Origin: Sphingomonas hengshuiensis
GTDB taxonomy: Bacteria; Pseudomonadota; Alphaproteobacteria; Sphingomonadales; Sphingomonadaceae
DNA: 40,122 nt
NCBI GenBank assembly: GCA_003240755.1
Contig: QFNF01000029.1
Location: forward strand, 1 to 40,122
Direction: 5' to 3'
In this document: positions 1-8,405 of the stretch, in pieces
How positions within the stretch are numbered: position 1 is the stretch's first letter
Layout of the letters: each line of letters opens with the position of its first letter
The notes under the pieces: model-generated
The model's input: the letters and a program-made list of their open reading frames with translations, nothing else
What the model was told of the DNA's origin: nothing
The model's database searches: none
Program-made: the position numbers and the translations under genes

Positions 1-16
1 TTCCGGGGGGTGTCGC

Positions 17-91
17 TGGCTCCCTGAGTAGGATTCGAACCTACGGCCGCTCGATTAACAGTCGAGAGCTCTACCGCTGAGCTATCAGGGA
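17..91 (-). tRNA. tRNA-Asn (anticodon GUU)
   Basis: Read on the minus strand this is a complete cloverleaf. The 7-bp acceptor stem is TCCCTGA/TCAGGGA, the D arm contains AGCTCAGCGGTAGAGC, the anticodon loop is CTGTTAA with anticodon GTT, and the T arm contains GGTTCGAATCC. The discriminator base is G, and the 3' CCA is encoded in the DNA (positions 17-19). Together these identify asparagine tRNA. Confidence 0.97.
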
Positions 92-108
92 ACAACTGCG
101 AGGCCGCG

Positions 109-136
109 TCTCTACCAGCGGATTCGGGCTTTGCAA
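109..136 (-). promoter_or_regulatory. Candidate sigma-70-type promoter of tRNA-Asn
   Basis: On the minus strand, TTGCAA (131-136) is followed after 16 bases by TAGAGA (109-114). This puts a start site about 10 bases before the tRNA 5' end at 91. The -35 is a good match and the -10 a fair one. No other promoter-like pair was seen in the 166-bp gap between the tRNA and nadK (92-257). This is an inference from spacing and sequence only. Confidence 0.45.
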
Positions 137-257
137 GCGGTAATTTCGGTTTTCGGGACGAACCGGGACGATCGTTCGCGACGGGGCGTTCAGGCGAAGG
201 ACAGGGGATGTCCACCGGTGCACGCGGGGGGCGTCGCGGACGTCCGGTCACGCGCAC

Positions 258-1025
258 CTATCCGGCGAACTGCTCCATCGTGATCCGGTCGTCCAGCGCG
301 TGTTCCGGATCGAACAGCAGCGTCAGGTCGCGTACGCGGTCGACCACCACGTCGACCTGTGCCACGTCGCGCACCTCGCGCTGGTCGGCGACCGCCGATA
401 CCGGGCGCTTTTCGGGCTCCAGTACGCGCAGCGTGATACGCGCCTTGTCCGGCAGGATCGCACCGCGCCAGCGCCGCGGGCGGAACGGGCTGATCGGGGT
501 CAGCGCCAGCATGCCCGACCCCATCGGCAGGATCGGGCCATTGGCGGACAGGTTATACGCGGTCGATCCCGCGGGCGTGGCCGCAAGGATGCCGTCGCAT
601 ACCAGTTCGGGCATCACGACCCGGTCGTTCAACACGACCTCCAGCTTCGCGGTCTGCCGCGTCTCGCGCAGCAGCGACACCTCGTTGATCGCCGGCAGCA
701 CGCGCACCTCGCCGTCCATCGTCGTCGCGGTCATGGTCAGCGGGGAGACGCGGAACGGCTTGGCCCGGCCCAGCCGCCGCTCCAGCTCGTCGATCCGCCA
801 TTCGTTCATCAGGAATCCGACCGTGCCCAGGTTCATTCCGAACACCGGCACCGTGTTGCGGCGCTCCAGCAGCACGTGCAGCACCTGCAACAGGAACCCG
901 TCCCCGCCCAGCGCCACGATCAGGTCGGCATCCTCGACCCCGACCCAGTCGTAGCGGGCGCGCAGCGTTTCCTCGGCCGCGCGGGCCTGTGCGGTGGGGG
1001 AGGCGAGCAGGGCCAGTCGGGTCAT
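258..1025 (-). CDS. nadK: NAD kinase
   Basis: ATP-dependent NAD kinase that phosphorylates NAD to NADP in the cytosol, the only de novo source of NADP. The 255-aa protein has the family signatures in order: the GGDG motif at residues 40-43 (ATP/diphosphate binding), the NE pair at 113-114 within NEVSLLR, and the glycine/serine-rich TPAGSTAY segment at 150-157 contacting NAD. Length is typical of the compact bacterial type. Its ATG overlaps the moaA stop in ATGA (1022-1025), so translation is probably coupled to moaA. No separate promoter is evident. The fold and activity are well established for the family; the link to cofactor synthesis through moaA is contextual. Confidence 0.95.
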   Translation of the reverse strand: MTRLALLASPTAQARAAEETLRARYDWVGVEDADLIVALGGDGFLLQVLHVLLERRNTVPVFGMNLGTVGFLMNEWRIDELERRLGRAKPFRVSPLTMTATTMDGEVRVLPAINEVSLLRETRQTAKLEVVLNDRVVMPELVCDGILAATPAGSTAYNLSANGPILPMGSGMLALTPISPFRPRRWRGAILPDKARITLRVLEPEKRPVSAVADQREVRDVAQVDVVVDRVRDLTLLFDPEHALDDRITMEQFAG

Positions 1026-2020
1026 CCGCCGGTCACGCTCATATGACGGGCGACGGCAGGCGCCGCCCCGGCTTCGATCCGGAAATCATGCGCGGCGGGC
1101 TTGCGCGGCAGGGCGGCGTCGAGCGCGGCATCGACCGCATCGATCCCGCCGGCGCGCAGCGCATCCTTCAGGTCGACATGGTCGTCATGGCCGAGGCAAA
1201 GGTAGAGCTTTCCCTCGGTCGTCAGCCGTACCCGGTTGCACCCGCCGCAGAAATTGGCGGTGAGCGGCGAGATGAGGCCGAGCCGGTTGCCATGTTCCCC
1301 GACCCGCCAGTAGCGCGCGGGTCCGCCGGTCCGGTGCGTGTCGCGGGTCAGCGTGAAGCGATCGGACAGCGTGTCGAACACCCGCGTCAACGGCACGAAA
1401 CGGTCGGTGCGGTCCTCGTCGATCGCTCCCAGCGGCATCGTCTCGATCAGCGACAGGTCGTGCCCCTCGCGCCCGCACCAGTCGAGCATGTCGCCGACCT
1501 GGTCCTCGTTCAGCCCTTTCAGCACCACCATGTTGACCTTGACCGCCATGCCCGCCGCCCGTGCCGCCGCGATACCGTCGAGGACCTGCGCGACATCGCC
1601 GTGCCGGGTGACGTAGCGGAAGGTGTCGGCGTCGAGGCTGTCGAGGCTGACGTTGATCCGCCGGATGCCCGCCGCGGCCAGTTCCGGCGCATGGTCGCGC
1701 AACCGCGTGGCGTTGGTGGTCATGGTCAGTTCGTCGAGCCCGCCGCCGATCATCCGCCCCAGTCGCGTACACAATTCGGCGACGCCGCGCCGCACCAGCG
1801 GCTCGCCGCCCGACAGCCTGATCTTGTCGATGCCGCGCGCCACGAAGCGTTCGGCGATGATCGCAATCTCTTCGAGGCTGAGGACCTTCGCGCGCGGCAG
1901 GAACGACATCGTCTCCGCCATGCAATAGCGGCAGCGCAGGTCGCACCGGTCGGTGACGGAGATACGCAGGTAGCGGATGGTGCGGCCATGCGCGTCGACG
2001 AGGGAAGGGGCGCAGGACAT
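1022..2020 (-). CDS. moaA: GTP 3',8-cyclase (molybdenum cofactor synthesis)
   Basis: Radical-SAM enzyme that rearranges GTP to 3',8-cyclo-GTP, the first step of molybdopterin synthesis. The N-terminal [4Fe-4S]-SAM cluster motif CDLRCRYC gives Cys26, Cys30 and Cys33. A second cluster site is seen near the C-terminus in NFCGGCNRVRL followed by YLCLG. The chain ends in the Gly-Gly pair that the family needs for activity (MSVTGG). I chose the ATG at 2020 (332 aa, start MSCAPS), which matches the usual length. An in-frame ATG at 2065 would add 15 unconserved residues and run into the divergent gene. Neither start has a strong ribosome site. It is first in a two-gene unit with nadK. Confidence 0.95.
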   Translation of the reverse strand: MSCAPSLVDAHGRTIRYLRISVTDRCDLRCRYCMAETMSFLPRAKVLSLEEIAIIAERFVARGIDKIRLSGGEPLVRRGVAELCTRLGRMIGGGLDELTMTTNATRLRDHAPELAAAGIRRINVSLDSLDADTFRYVTRHGDVAQVLDGIAAARAAGMAVKVNMVVLKGLNEDQVGDMLDWCGREGHDLSLIETMPLGAIDEDRTDRFVPLTRVFDTLSDRFTLTRDTHRTGGPARYWRVGEHGNRLGLISPLTANFCGGCNRVRLTTEGKLYLCLGHDDHVDLKDALRAGGIDAVDAALDAALPRKPAAHDFRIEAGAAPAVARHMSVTGG

Positions 2021-2064
2021 TCTGGTCAAGCTAGGGTGCTGTCGCGGACCATACAAGGTGTCCA

Positions 2065-4083
2065 TTGCCGCCGCGCGGATGCCACCATACAGTCCGCCGC
2101 GATGGGTGGGAATTGACCGCTTGGCAAGGCCATGACGCGGCGCAGCAGCGCGCGCTGTTCGTGCTGTCGTTCCGGCAGCGCGACGAACTCGCCGCGGTGC
2201 TGTCCCGCGCCGGCTGGCGGGTGGTCGCCGCGCGTCGCGCCGACGGCCTGCGCCAGCGCGTCGCCGCCAGCGGTACCGCGATCGCGATCGTCGATGCGCG
2301 CGGCGCGATCGATGCGGGGATCGCCGCCACCGCCGAACTGGCGCGGGTTGCGGGGCATGGCGACGCGCTGCTGGTGCTGGTGTCGCGCGGCGATGTCGGT
2401 CGGCTGGGGGCGCTGCACGATGCCGGGGCGACGCATTTTCTGGTCAGCCCGATCGCCGGAGACGTGCTGGTACAGGCGGTGCGATCGGCCGAACGGCACG
2501 TGCTGCGCATGGGCGGCGGCTGGCATGATCCGGCGGCGGGGGCCGGTGCGCCGCTCGGTTGGCGGCATGATGCCGGGCGCGGGTCGCTGCAACTGACGCC
2601 CGCGCTGGCGGAGGCTACCGGGTTTTCCGAAACCAGCGATCCGCGCGCCCTGCTGCGCGCACTGGGTCCGGACGGACGGCATACCGCGCTGGCGGCGATC
2701 CGCCGGCTCAGCGACGCGCTGCCCGCAACCGCCTTTGCCCATGACCTGCCGGGGCTCGGCCGGGTGGTGCAGCATGTCGCGCGCGACATGCACAGCGGGC
2801 GGCTGCACGCGCTGGTCGAACCGCTGGCCCGCGTCGGCGACATCGGCGCGGTGGTGCGCGAGGCGCTGGGATCGGTGCGCGACCATGCCGGGGCGGTACG
2901 CTGGCTCGATCGCCGGATCGAGGCCGGCGAGCGGCCGGGCGTGCGCGTGCTGGCGGTGAGCGGGGTCGATCCGGTCAACCGCCAGCAGGGGCGGGTGGTC
3001 GGCGACACGCTGCTTCGCGCCGTCGAGCGGCGGATCGAGCATGCGGTGCGCGATGCCGGCGTCGCCCGCATGGCGCTGGCGCGGCTGGGCGGTACCCGGT
3101 TCGCGGTGTTGCTGCCGCACGGTGCCGATGCCGGGCTGGAAGCGGCGCTGGCGCAGGCGCTGGCGCGTCCGTTCGTCGCGGGCAGCGTGGTGGTGCCGCT
3201 GGGCCTGCGTCAGACGGTCGCACTGGCCGAACCGGGGGAGGATGGCGCCGCGCTGATCCTGCGCGGGCAACGCGATCTGCCCGGCGGGCCGGCCGACGAC
3301 CGTCCGGAATACGCCCCTGCGGGGGATGCCGACCGTCTGTCGGGCGAGGTCCCCCGCGCGATCGACCGGGGGGAGATCGCGATCCTGTTCCAGCCGCAGG
3401 TCGATGTGCTGTCGGGCCGGATCGTCGGGGTCGAGGCGCTGGCCCGCTGGGCGCATCCCGATCGCGGCGAGCTGGGCGCCGAACTGCTGTTCGCCGCTGC
3501 CGCCCGTGCGCGGCTGTCGGCGCGGCTGTCGGCCCATGTCCAGCGGCTGGCGATGCGGATCGCGGCCGGATGGGACGCGCCGTTGTCGCGCCTGCGGCTG
3601 TCGATCAACGTGACGGCGGAGGATGTCGCGCAGGGCGATTTCGCCGAAACGCTGCTCGCCGCCGCCGACGGCAGCGGTTTTCCGCGCGATCGGCTGACCG
3701 TGGAGATCACCGAAAGCGGCCTCATCACCGAACTGGGCGAAGCCGCGGGACTGCTGGCGACGCTGCGTGCCGCGGGGTGCCGTGTCGCGATCGACGATTT
3801 CGGCACCGGCTATTCCAGCCTCGCCTATCTCAAGGCGCTGCCGCTCGACTATCTGAAGCTCGACCGGCGGCTGACGCAGGACATCGTCGGTTCGCATCGC
3901 GACCGGGTGGTGGTGCGCGGCGTGATCGACATGGCGCGTTCGCTCGACCTGACGATCATCGCCGAAGGGGTCGAGACGGCCGCACAGCGCGACGCGCTGG
4001 CGACCGAAGGGTGCCAGCTCTACCAGGGGTTCCTGTGCGCCGAGCCGCTGACGGTTCCCGCGCTGGCAGCGCTGCTGCGGTAG
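2065..4083 (+). CDS. EAL-domain c-di-GMP phosphodiesterase with degenerate GGDEF domain
   Basis: Up to 672 aa. Residues about 30-150 resemble a response-regulator receiver fold without obvious phosphorylation residues, followed by a PAS-like stretch. A GGDEF-family domain follows with the signature changed to GGTRF (342-346), so cyclase activity is unlikely. The C-terminal EAL domain (about 435-672) looks intact: EAL at 457-459, EITES, DDFGTGYSSL (Asp577-Asp578), LKLD, EGVE and a QGF motif, so hydrolysis of c-di-GMP to pGpG is expected. No transmembrane segment is seen, suggesting a cytosolic protein. The start is uncertain: the frame opens with TTG at 2065, with further candidates at TTG 2113 (preceded by a GGTGGGAA-like ribosome site) and GTG 2161. 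It is divergent from moaA and convergent with dadA. Confidence 0.88.
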   Translation: MPPRGCHHTVRRDGWELTAWQGHDAAQQRALFVLSFRQRDELAAVLSRAGWRVVAARRADGLRQRVAASGTAIAIVDARGAIDAGIAATAELARVAGHGDALLVLVSRGDVGRLGALHDAGATHFLVSPIAGDVLVQAVRSAERHVLRMGGGWHDPAAGAGAPLGWRHDAGRGSLQLTPALAEATGFSETSDPRALLRALGPDGRHTALAAIRRLSDALPATAFAHDLPGLGRVVQHVARDMHSGRLHALVEPLARVGDIGAVVREALGSVRDHAGAVRWLDRRIEAGERPGVRVLAVSGVDPVNRQQGRVVGDTLLRAVERRIEHAVRDAGVARMALARLGGTRFAVLLPHGADAGLEAALAQALARPFVAGSVVVPLGLRQTVALAEPGEDGAALILRGQRDLPGGPADDRPEYAPAGDADRLSGEVPRAIDRGEIAILFQPQVDVLSGRIVGVEALARWAHPDRGELGAELLFAAAARARLSARLSAHVQRLAMRIAAGWDAPLSRLRLSINVTAEDVAQGDFAETLLAAADGSGFPRDRLTVEITESGLITELGEAAGLLATLRAAGCRVAIDDFGTGYSSLAYLKALPLDYLKLDRRLTQDIVGSHRDRVVVRGVIDMARSLDLTIIAEGVETAAQRDALATEGCQLYQGFLCAEPLTVPALAALLR

Positions 4084-4143
4084 CGGGCGGGTCGATAGGC
4101 CGTCATCCCGGCGGCAGCGGACGGCGGAGCGATGGCGGCGGCC

Positions 4144-5394
4144 TCAATATCGCGCGATCGACAGGTCGTCCGTCTCGATCGCCGCGCGCCGTCCCGACAT
4201 CAGGTCGGCGATCGCCGCCGCCGATCCGCACGCCATCGTCCAGCCCAGCGTCCCGTGCCCGGTGTTGAGGAACAGGTTCGACAGCCGCGTCGCGCCGATC
4301 ACCGGCGTGCTGTCGGGGGTCATCGGCCTGAGCCCGCTCCAGTAGCTCGCCCGTGCGGTATCGCCCGCGCCGGGAAACAGGCTGCCCAGCGAATATTCCA
4401 GCGTCGCGCGCCGCGCCTCGGGCAGGTCGTTGTTGAACCCCGATATCTCCGCCATGCCGCCCACGCGGATGCGGTCGCCCAGTCGGGTGATCGCAACCTT
4501 GTAGCTTTCGTCGAGCAGCGTCGACACCGGCGCGCGGGTTTCGTCGACGATCGGCACGGTGATCGAATAGCCCTTCACCGGATAGACCGGCAGCCTGATC
4601 CCCAGCGGTCGCACGAGCCGCGGCGAGAAGCTGCCCATCGCCACCAGATACGCGTCGCCGGTAACGGTGCCGCCATCGGTTTCGACCCCGACGACACGGT
4701 CGCCCTGTTGCACCAGCCGCCGGATCGTCGTGCCCATGCGAAACCGGACGCCGGCCTCGGTCGCCATCGTCGCCAGCGCATTGGTGAATTTGAAACAGTC
4801 GCCCGTCTCGTCGCCCGGCAGCCGCAACCCCCCGGCCAGCGGCTGGTTGCTCCCCGCCAGCCCCGGTTCGGCGGCGATGCAGCCGGCCCGGTCGAGCACC
4901 TCGAAGGCGACGCCGTCGGCCTTCAGCACGGCGATGTCCTTGTCGATCCCGGCCAGTTGCTTTTCCTCGCGGAACAACTGGAGCGTACCCCGCGTCCGTT
5001 CGTCATAGGCTATGCCGGTGCCGGCGCGCAGTTCGATCAGGCGGTCGCGGCTATATTCGGCAAGGCGCACCATCCGCCCCTTGTTCACCGCATAGTCGCG
5101 CGCGTTGCAGTTGCCGAGCATCGCCACCAGCCAGCGCAGCATCGCCATGTCCAACTGCGGGCGCAGGATCAGCGGGGCATGTCGCATGAACAGCCATTTC
5201 AGCGCCTTGGCCGGGATGCCCGGTGCCGCCCAGGGCGAGGCATAGCCCGGCGAAATCTCCCCCGCATTGGCGAAACTGGTCTCCAGCGCCGGGCCGGGCT
5301 GCCGGTCGATCACCTCGACCTCGTGGCCCGCCTGGGCGAGATACCAGGCGGAGGTGACGCCGATCACCCCCGCGCCCAGGATCACGATCCGCAT
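4144..5394 (-). CDS. dadA: D-amino acid dehydrogenase
   Basis: FAD-dependent dehydrogenase that oxidises D-amino acids, chiefly D-alanine, to 2-oxo acids and ammonia and passes electrons to the respiratory chain at the inner membrane. The 416-aa protein begins with the dinucleotide-binding motif GAGVIG (7-12) and a following acidic residue. It then has the DadA-type segment [20 protein letters not shown] and a C-terminal FAD-contact region with [15 protein letters not shown] and [10 protein letters not shown]. It overlaps the end of alr by 13 bp on the same strand, so the two form one operon. Alanine racemase supplies D-alanine from L-alanine and DadA oxidises it. Confidence 0.93.
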   Translation of the reverse strand: MRIVILGAGVIGVTSAWYLAQAGHEVEVIDRQPGPALETSFANAGEISPGYASPWAAPGIPAKALKWLFMRHAPLILRPQLDMAMLRWLVAMLGNCNARDYAVNKGRMVRLAEYSRDRLIELRAGTGIAYDERTRGTLQLFREEKQLAGIDKDIAVLKADGVAFEVLDRAGCIAAEPGLAGSNQPLAGGLRLPGDETGDCFKFTNALATMATEAGVRFRMGTTIRRLVQQGDRVVGVETDGGTVTGDAYLVAMGSFSPRLVRPLGIRLPVYPVKGYSITVPIVDETRAPVSTLLDESYKVAITRLGDRIRVGGMAEISGFNNDLPEARRATLEYSLGSLFPGAGDTARASYWSGLRPMTPDSTPVIGATRLSNLFLNTGHGTLGWTMACGSAAAIADLMSGRRAAIETDDLSIARY

Positions 5395-6494
5395 GCTGCA
5401 TCCTCCCGTTCGGCAACCGCCACGATCCGCCGCGCATGGCGGTGGCGCAGGCCGGTCAGAATTTCATAGGCGATCGTACCCGCATCGGCCGCGACCTGGT
5501 CGATCGTCTGGTGCGGACCGATGAGCTCCGCATGCGACGTGCGCGCCAGCACGTCCGCCGCAACGCCGGTCACGTCAATGCAGATGCTGTCCATCGACAC
5601 CCGCCCCGCGATCGGTGCGCATATCCCCGCCACATAGGCGGCGCCGCGATTGCTGAGCATCCGGGGCCAGCCATCGGCATAGCCATAGGACAGGGTCGCG
5701 ATCCGCCGGTCATGCGGCGCGACCGATGTCAGGCCATAGCCGACCCCCGTCCCGGCGGGCACGGTCCGGACCTGCACGATCCGCGCGTCGATCGATACGA
5801 CCGGGTCCATCACCGCCGTGCCGGTCGTCTGCGGCGCTCCGCCATACAGCGCGATTCCGGGCCGTACGAGATCGCCATGGAACCCCGCACCCAGGAACGA
5901 CCCGCCCGAATTCGCGAGCGAGCGCGGCGCATCGGGCAGCATTGCCGCCAGTTCCCCGAACCGTGCGCGTTGTGCGATATTGGCGGCGGCACCGGGATCG
6001 TCGCCACAGGCAAGGTGGCTCATGACCAGCACGACCTCGATCCCGTCCAGCGACGCCGGATCGGCCGTGATCGCCGCGACGTCGTCCGGTGCCAGCCCCA
6101 GCCGCGACATGCCGCTGTCGACCTGTACCGCCGCCGGCAACCGCCGCCCCGCCATTTGCGCGGCAGCGCGCCAGCGGGCGATATCGGCAGGGGCGTTCAG
6201 CACCGGGATCGCCGCAGCCGCGATCATCGACGCTTCGTCGCCGGGTGCAAGGCCGTTCAGTACGAACAGCCGCGCATCGACGGGCAGGGTGGGGCGCAGC
6301 GCGCTCGCCTCGCCGGTCAGCGCGACGAAGAAATCGCGGCATCCCGCGCCGTAGAGCGCATCGGCGACGATCGCGGCGCCCAGCCCATAGCCATCGGCCT
6401 TCACCACGCCCGCCGCGCGCGCCGGGGCGACCGTCGCCGCGATCCTGCGATAATTGGCGACCAGCGCGTTCAGGTCTATCGTCAACAGGCTCAT
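5382..6494 (-). CDS. alr: Alanine racemase (catabolic type by context)
   Basis: PLP enzyme interconverting L- and D-alanine, needed for peptidoglycan and, with dadA, for alanine catabolism. It is 370 aa from the ATG at 6494, preceded by a good GGAGAG ribosome site. The frame extends upstream but that part is unconserved and overlaps the divergent regulator. Lys32 in VKADGYGLG is the PLP lysine. Tyr253 in GVGYG is the second catalytic base. RPGIALYG and GRVSMDS (Met301-Asp302) are also present. The overlap with dadA and the divergent Lrp regulator suggest the catabolic DadX role, but no second alr is visible here, so it may also serve cell-wall synthesis. Confidence 0.92.
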   Translation of the reverse strand: MSLLTIDLNALVANYRRIAATVAPARAAGVVKADGYGLGAAIVADALYGAGCRDFFVALTGEASALRPTLPVDARLFVLNGLAPGDEASMIAAAAIPVLNAPADIARWRAAAQMAGRRLPAAVQVDSGMSRLGLAPDDVAAITADPASLDGIEVVLVMSHLACGDDPGAAANIAQRARFGELAAMLPDAPRSLANSGGSFLGAGFHGDLVRPGIALYGGAPQTTGTAVMDPVVSIDARIVQVRTVPAGTGVGYGLTSVAPHDRRIATLSYGYADGWPRMLSNRGAAYVAGICAPIAGRVSMDSICIDVTGVAADVLARTSHAELIGPHQTIDQVAADAGTIAYEILTGLRHRHARRIVAVAEREDAACGS

Positions 6495-6559
6495 AGTCTC
6501 TCCGTCGGCCGCAGCGTAGCGCCGATCGAACGGCACAGGCTGCGATAACGCCGCAGGAT

Positions 6560-6584
6560 TTGCGAATTTTGCGGTGATACGCAA
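6560..6584. promoter_or_regulatory. Candidate Lrp-type operator in the alr / lrp intergenic region
   Basis: An inverted repeat TTGCG-N15-CGCAA spans 25 bp, with an extra TTGCG inside it at 6569-6573. It lies in the 101-bp gap between the divergent alr and Lrp/AsnC genes, just 12 bp before the regulator's ATG. The setting (autoregulated Lrp regulator and divergent catabolic operon) is typical for the family. Binding is inferred, not shown. Confidence 0.4.
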
Positions 6585-6595
6585 CAAACCACGCC

Positions 6596-7066
6596 ATGAA
6601 TGCAACGAACATGGCGCTGGATGCGATCGACCGCAAATTGCTCGACCTGCTCCGGCTCGACGCACGCCAGACCAACAACGCCCTGGCGGCGCAGGTCGGG
6701 CTGTCGCCATCGGCATGCCTGCGTCGGGTGCGGCTGCTGGAAGATGCCGGGGTGATCCGCGGCTATACCGTCGTTACCCGCGCGGACCCGGCCGATTATG
6801 GCGCGACCGTCATCGTGCAGGTCACGCTGGAGCGACAGACGGAGGAATATCTCCTGCGCTTCGAAGCGGCGGTCCGCCGCCATCCCGAAATCCAGGAATG
6901 CTGGCTGATGGCCGGACAGTCGGATTACTGGCTGCGCGCCGCGGTCGAATCGGCGGCGGCCTATGAGGCGCTCCACACCGAGATATTGTCGCGCCTTCCC
7001 GGCGTGACGCGGATCAATTCGAGCTTCGCGATGCGCAACGCGTTGATGCCCCGGCGGCGGGGATAG
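6596..7066 (+). CDS. Lrp/AsnC-family transcriptional regulator (alr-dadA side)
   Basis: The 156-aa protein has an N-terminal winged helix-turn-helix (about residues 8-65: DAIDRKLLDLLRLD..TNNALAAQVGLSPSACLRRVRLLEDAGVIRGY) and a C-terminal RAM/AsnC ligand-binding and oligomerisation domain (about 70-145). Length and domain order are those of the feast/famine regulators, which sense amino acids. It is divergent from alr-dadA by 101 bp, so a role like DadR, activating D-alanine catabolism in response to alanine, is the most likely reading, by context only. The start at 6596 gives MNATNM; a second in-frame ATG at 6611 is possible. Confidence 0.9.
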   Translation: MNATNMALDAIDRKLLDLLRLDARQTNNALAAQVGLSPSACLRRVRLLEDAGVIRGYTVVTRADPADYGATVIVQVTLERQTEEYLLRFEAAVRRHPEIQECWLMAGQSDYWLRAAVESAAAYEALHTEILSRLPGVTRINSSFAMRNALMPRRRG

Positions 7067-7080
7067 GGCGCACCCCGCCG
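7055..7080. terminator. GC-rich hairpin between convergent genes
   Basis: CGGCGGGG (7055-7062) and CCCCGCCG (7073-7080) form a perfect 8-bp stem with a 10-base loop. It straddles the stop of the Lrp gene (7064-7066) and ends 10 bp before the stop of the convergent hydrolase gene. There is no T-run on either strand, so it may be a transcript-end stabiliser or weak bidirectional terminator rather than a classical intrinsic one. Confidence 0.4.
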
Positions 7081-7090
7081 GATCCTCCTG

Positions 7091-7618
7091 CTACCGCAAC
7101 CGCGCCAGCTTCTCCGCCGTCCGCACGTCGTGGGCGACCACCGCGCTGCTCATCCGCTCGATCAGTCGCAGCAACCCGCCGCCGCGTGCCGCGCAGTCGC
7201 CCGGCATCATCTCGCTGCCCCATTCGCGCGCCAGCGCCTCGATCCGGCCCGATCCATCGACGGTCATCGACCGGAACGGCAGCCGCGTCGCCGGCGACGC
7301 GAAACGATCGCCAGCCACATCGATCTCCGGATCGACCAGGATCGCGCCCTTCACCCGTTGCACATAATGGGTCGGCGACAGCCGCGCCCACCACGCCGCC
7401 GCGCGGCATCCGGCACCATGCGCCAGCAGGATCACCTGTCCTTCCGATTCGCCGACGAAGCGATCGATCCGCGCGCCCAGCATGTTGCGGTCGCCATCGG
7501 TGCCACGGCCCAGCGGCAACAGGGTGGCGCAAAGTCGGTCGATCGTCTCCGCCAGCGCGGGCGGCGGGGTTCCATGGGACAGGGCTAGAACCGAATAACG
7601 GTTGGCAACGGCGACCAT
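7091..7618 (-). CDS. RBBP9/YdeN-like alpha/beta hydrolase homologue lacking the nucleophile
   Basis: The 175-aa protein has the size and general order of the RBBP9/YdeN family of small serine hydrolases: a short nucleophile-elbow region LLAHGAG (about 64-70), then RVKGAILVDPE, and a late REWGSEM segment. In the family the elbow reads GHSxG; here the serine position is Gly68, and the usual C-terminal Gly-His-Ile-Asn segment is not recognisable. It is therefore probably not an active serine hydrolase. A GGGAG ribosome site precedes the ATG at 7618. It lies alone between two Lrp genes. No substrate can be named. Confidence 0.6.
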   Translation of the reverse strand: MVAVANRYSVLALSHGTPPPALAETIDRLCATLLPLGRGTDGDRNMLGARIDRFVGESEGQVILLAHGAGCRAAAWWARLSPTHYVQRVKGAILVDPEIDVAGDRFASPATRLPFRSMTVDGSGRIEALAREWGSEMMPGDCAARGGGLLRLIERMSSAVVAHDVRTAEKLARLR

Positions 7619-7766
7619 CTGGACGTCTCCCGTTCGGGCTTGGACGGAAAGGCTATCACAGTGCCGCCGCGCCGCAAGTCGCGATGCGCGGATTCGCCGA
7701 CGAACCGCCCCGACGCTGCCGTCAACCGCGCGACGGCCGAACCGGATACGGGAGGGCGACCGGCCA

Positions 7767-8219
7767 TCATAGCGGCAGCGCGGTGGTGGCCTTTACCTCC
7801 TCCAGCACCGCATAGGTCCGCGTTTCGCGAATGCCCGGCACCGTCGTCAGCGTACGGCCAAGGAACGCGCGATAGGCGTCCATATCGGCCATGCGAACCT
7901 TCAAGAGATAATCAAATCCGCCCGCAACCATATGACATTCCAGCACTTCCGGAAGGTCGCGGACATGGTTGGCAAAGGCGGTGAAGACGTCGTCGGTCGT
8001 GCGGTCGAGCAGCACTTCGATGAATATCAGCAGCGACCGGTCGAGCTTCGCCGGATCTAGCATCGCGGCATAGCCCCGGATCACGCCGCTTTCGCGCAGG
8101 CGCCGGACGCGTTCGAAACAGGCGGCGGGCGAGATGCCGCACTGCGCGGCCAGCGCCTGGTTGGTGATGCGGCCATCGGCTTGCAATACGCGCAGCAACT
8201 TCCGGTCGGTCTGGTCCAT
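7767..8219 (-). CDS. Lrp/AsnC-family regulator, probable proline-catabolism regulator
   Basis: 150 aa from the ATG at 8219 (start MDQTDRKLLRVLQ). The N-terminal helix-turn-helix (about 3-60) has TNQALAAQCGISPAACFERVRRLRESGVIRGY, and the AsnC/RAM domain spans about 65-145 (MVAGGFDYLLKVRMADMDAYRAFL). Placement 186 bp from and divergent to putA matches the PutR arrangement known in other alphaproteobacteria, where an Lrp-type protein activates putA with proline. The frame reads on upstream far beyond 8219, but that part is antisense to putA and was rejected. It shares the family but not close identity with the regulator at 6596. Confidence 0.88.
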   Translation of the reverse strand: MDQTDRKLLRVLQADGRITNQALAAQCGISPAACFERVRRLRESGVIRGYAAMLDPAKLDRSLLIFIEVLLDRTTDDVFTAFANHVRDLPEVLECHMVAGGFDYLLKVRMADMDAYRAFLGRTLTTVPGIRETRTYAVLEEVKATTALPL

Positions 8220-8297
8220 CAGCCTGTCACGCTCCTGTCGTCCCTCATTCCCGGTCGTGGCCGGCTGTGCGTCCCAGTGACACGGGCCGGGGATTGT

Positions 8298-8322
8298 TTG
8301 TCCAATGCCGCGTCTGTGACAA
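8298..8322. promoter_or_regulatory. Candidate Lrp-type operator in the putA / regulator intergenic region
   Basis: TTGTC (8298-8302) and GACAA (8318-8322) form an inverted repeat with a 15-base centre. Its length and half-site spacing match the repeat beside the other Lrp gene (6560-6584). It lies 84 bp before the putA ATG and 78 bp before the regulator's start. The five-base arms are short, so chance is not excluded. The rest of the gap shows no other clear signal. Confidence 0.3.
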
Positions 8323-8405
8323 GTCCCTTCGTAATCGGCATCGATCTTCCGAAGCACCTTCGCTTCGTACGGGGATATACCGTGGAACCGACACTGGAGA
8401 GAAAC

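Noticed and set aside
2026..3897. 623-codon open frame on the minus strand
   Set aside because: It is antisense to the EAL gene, Arg/Gln/Pro-rich without motifs, and arises from high GC in the third codon position of the real gene.
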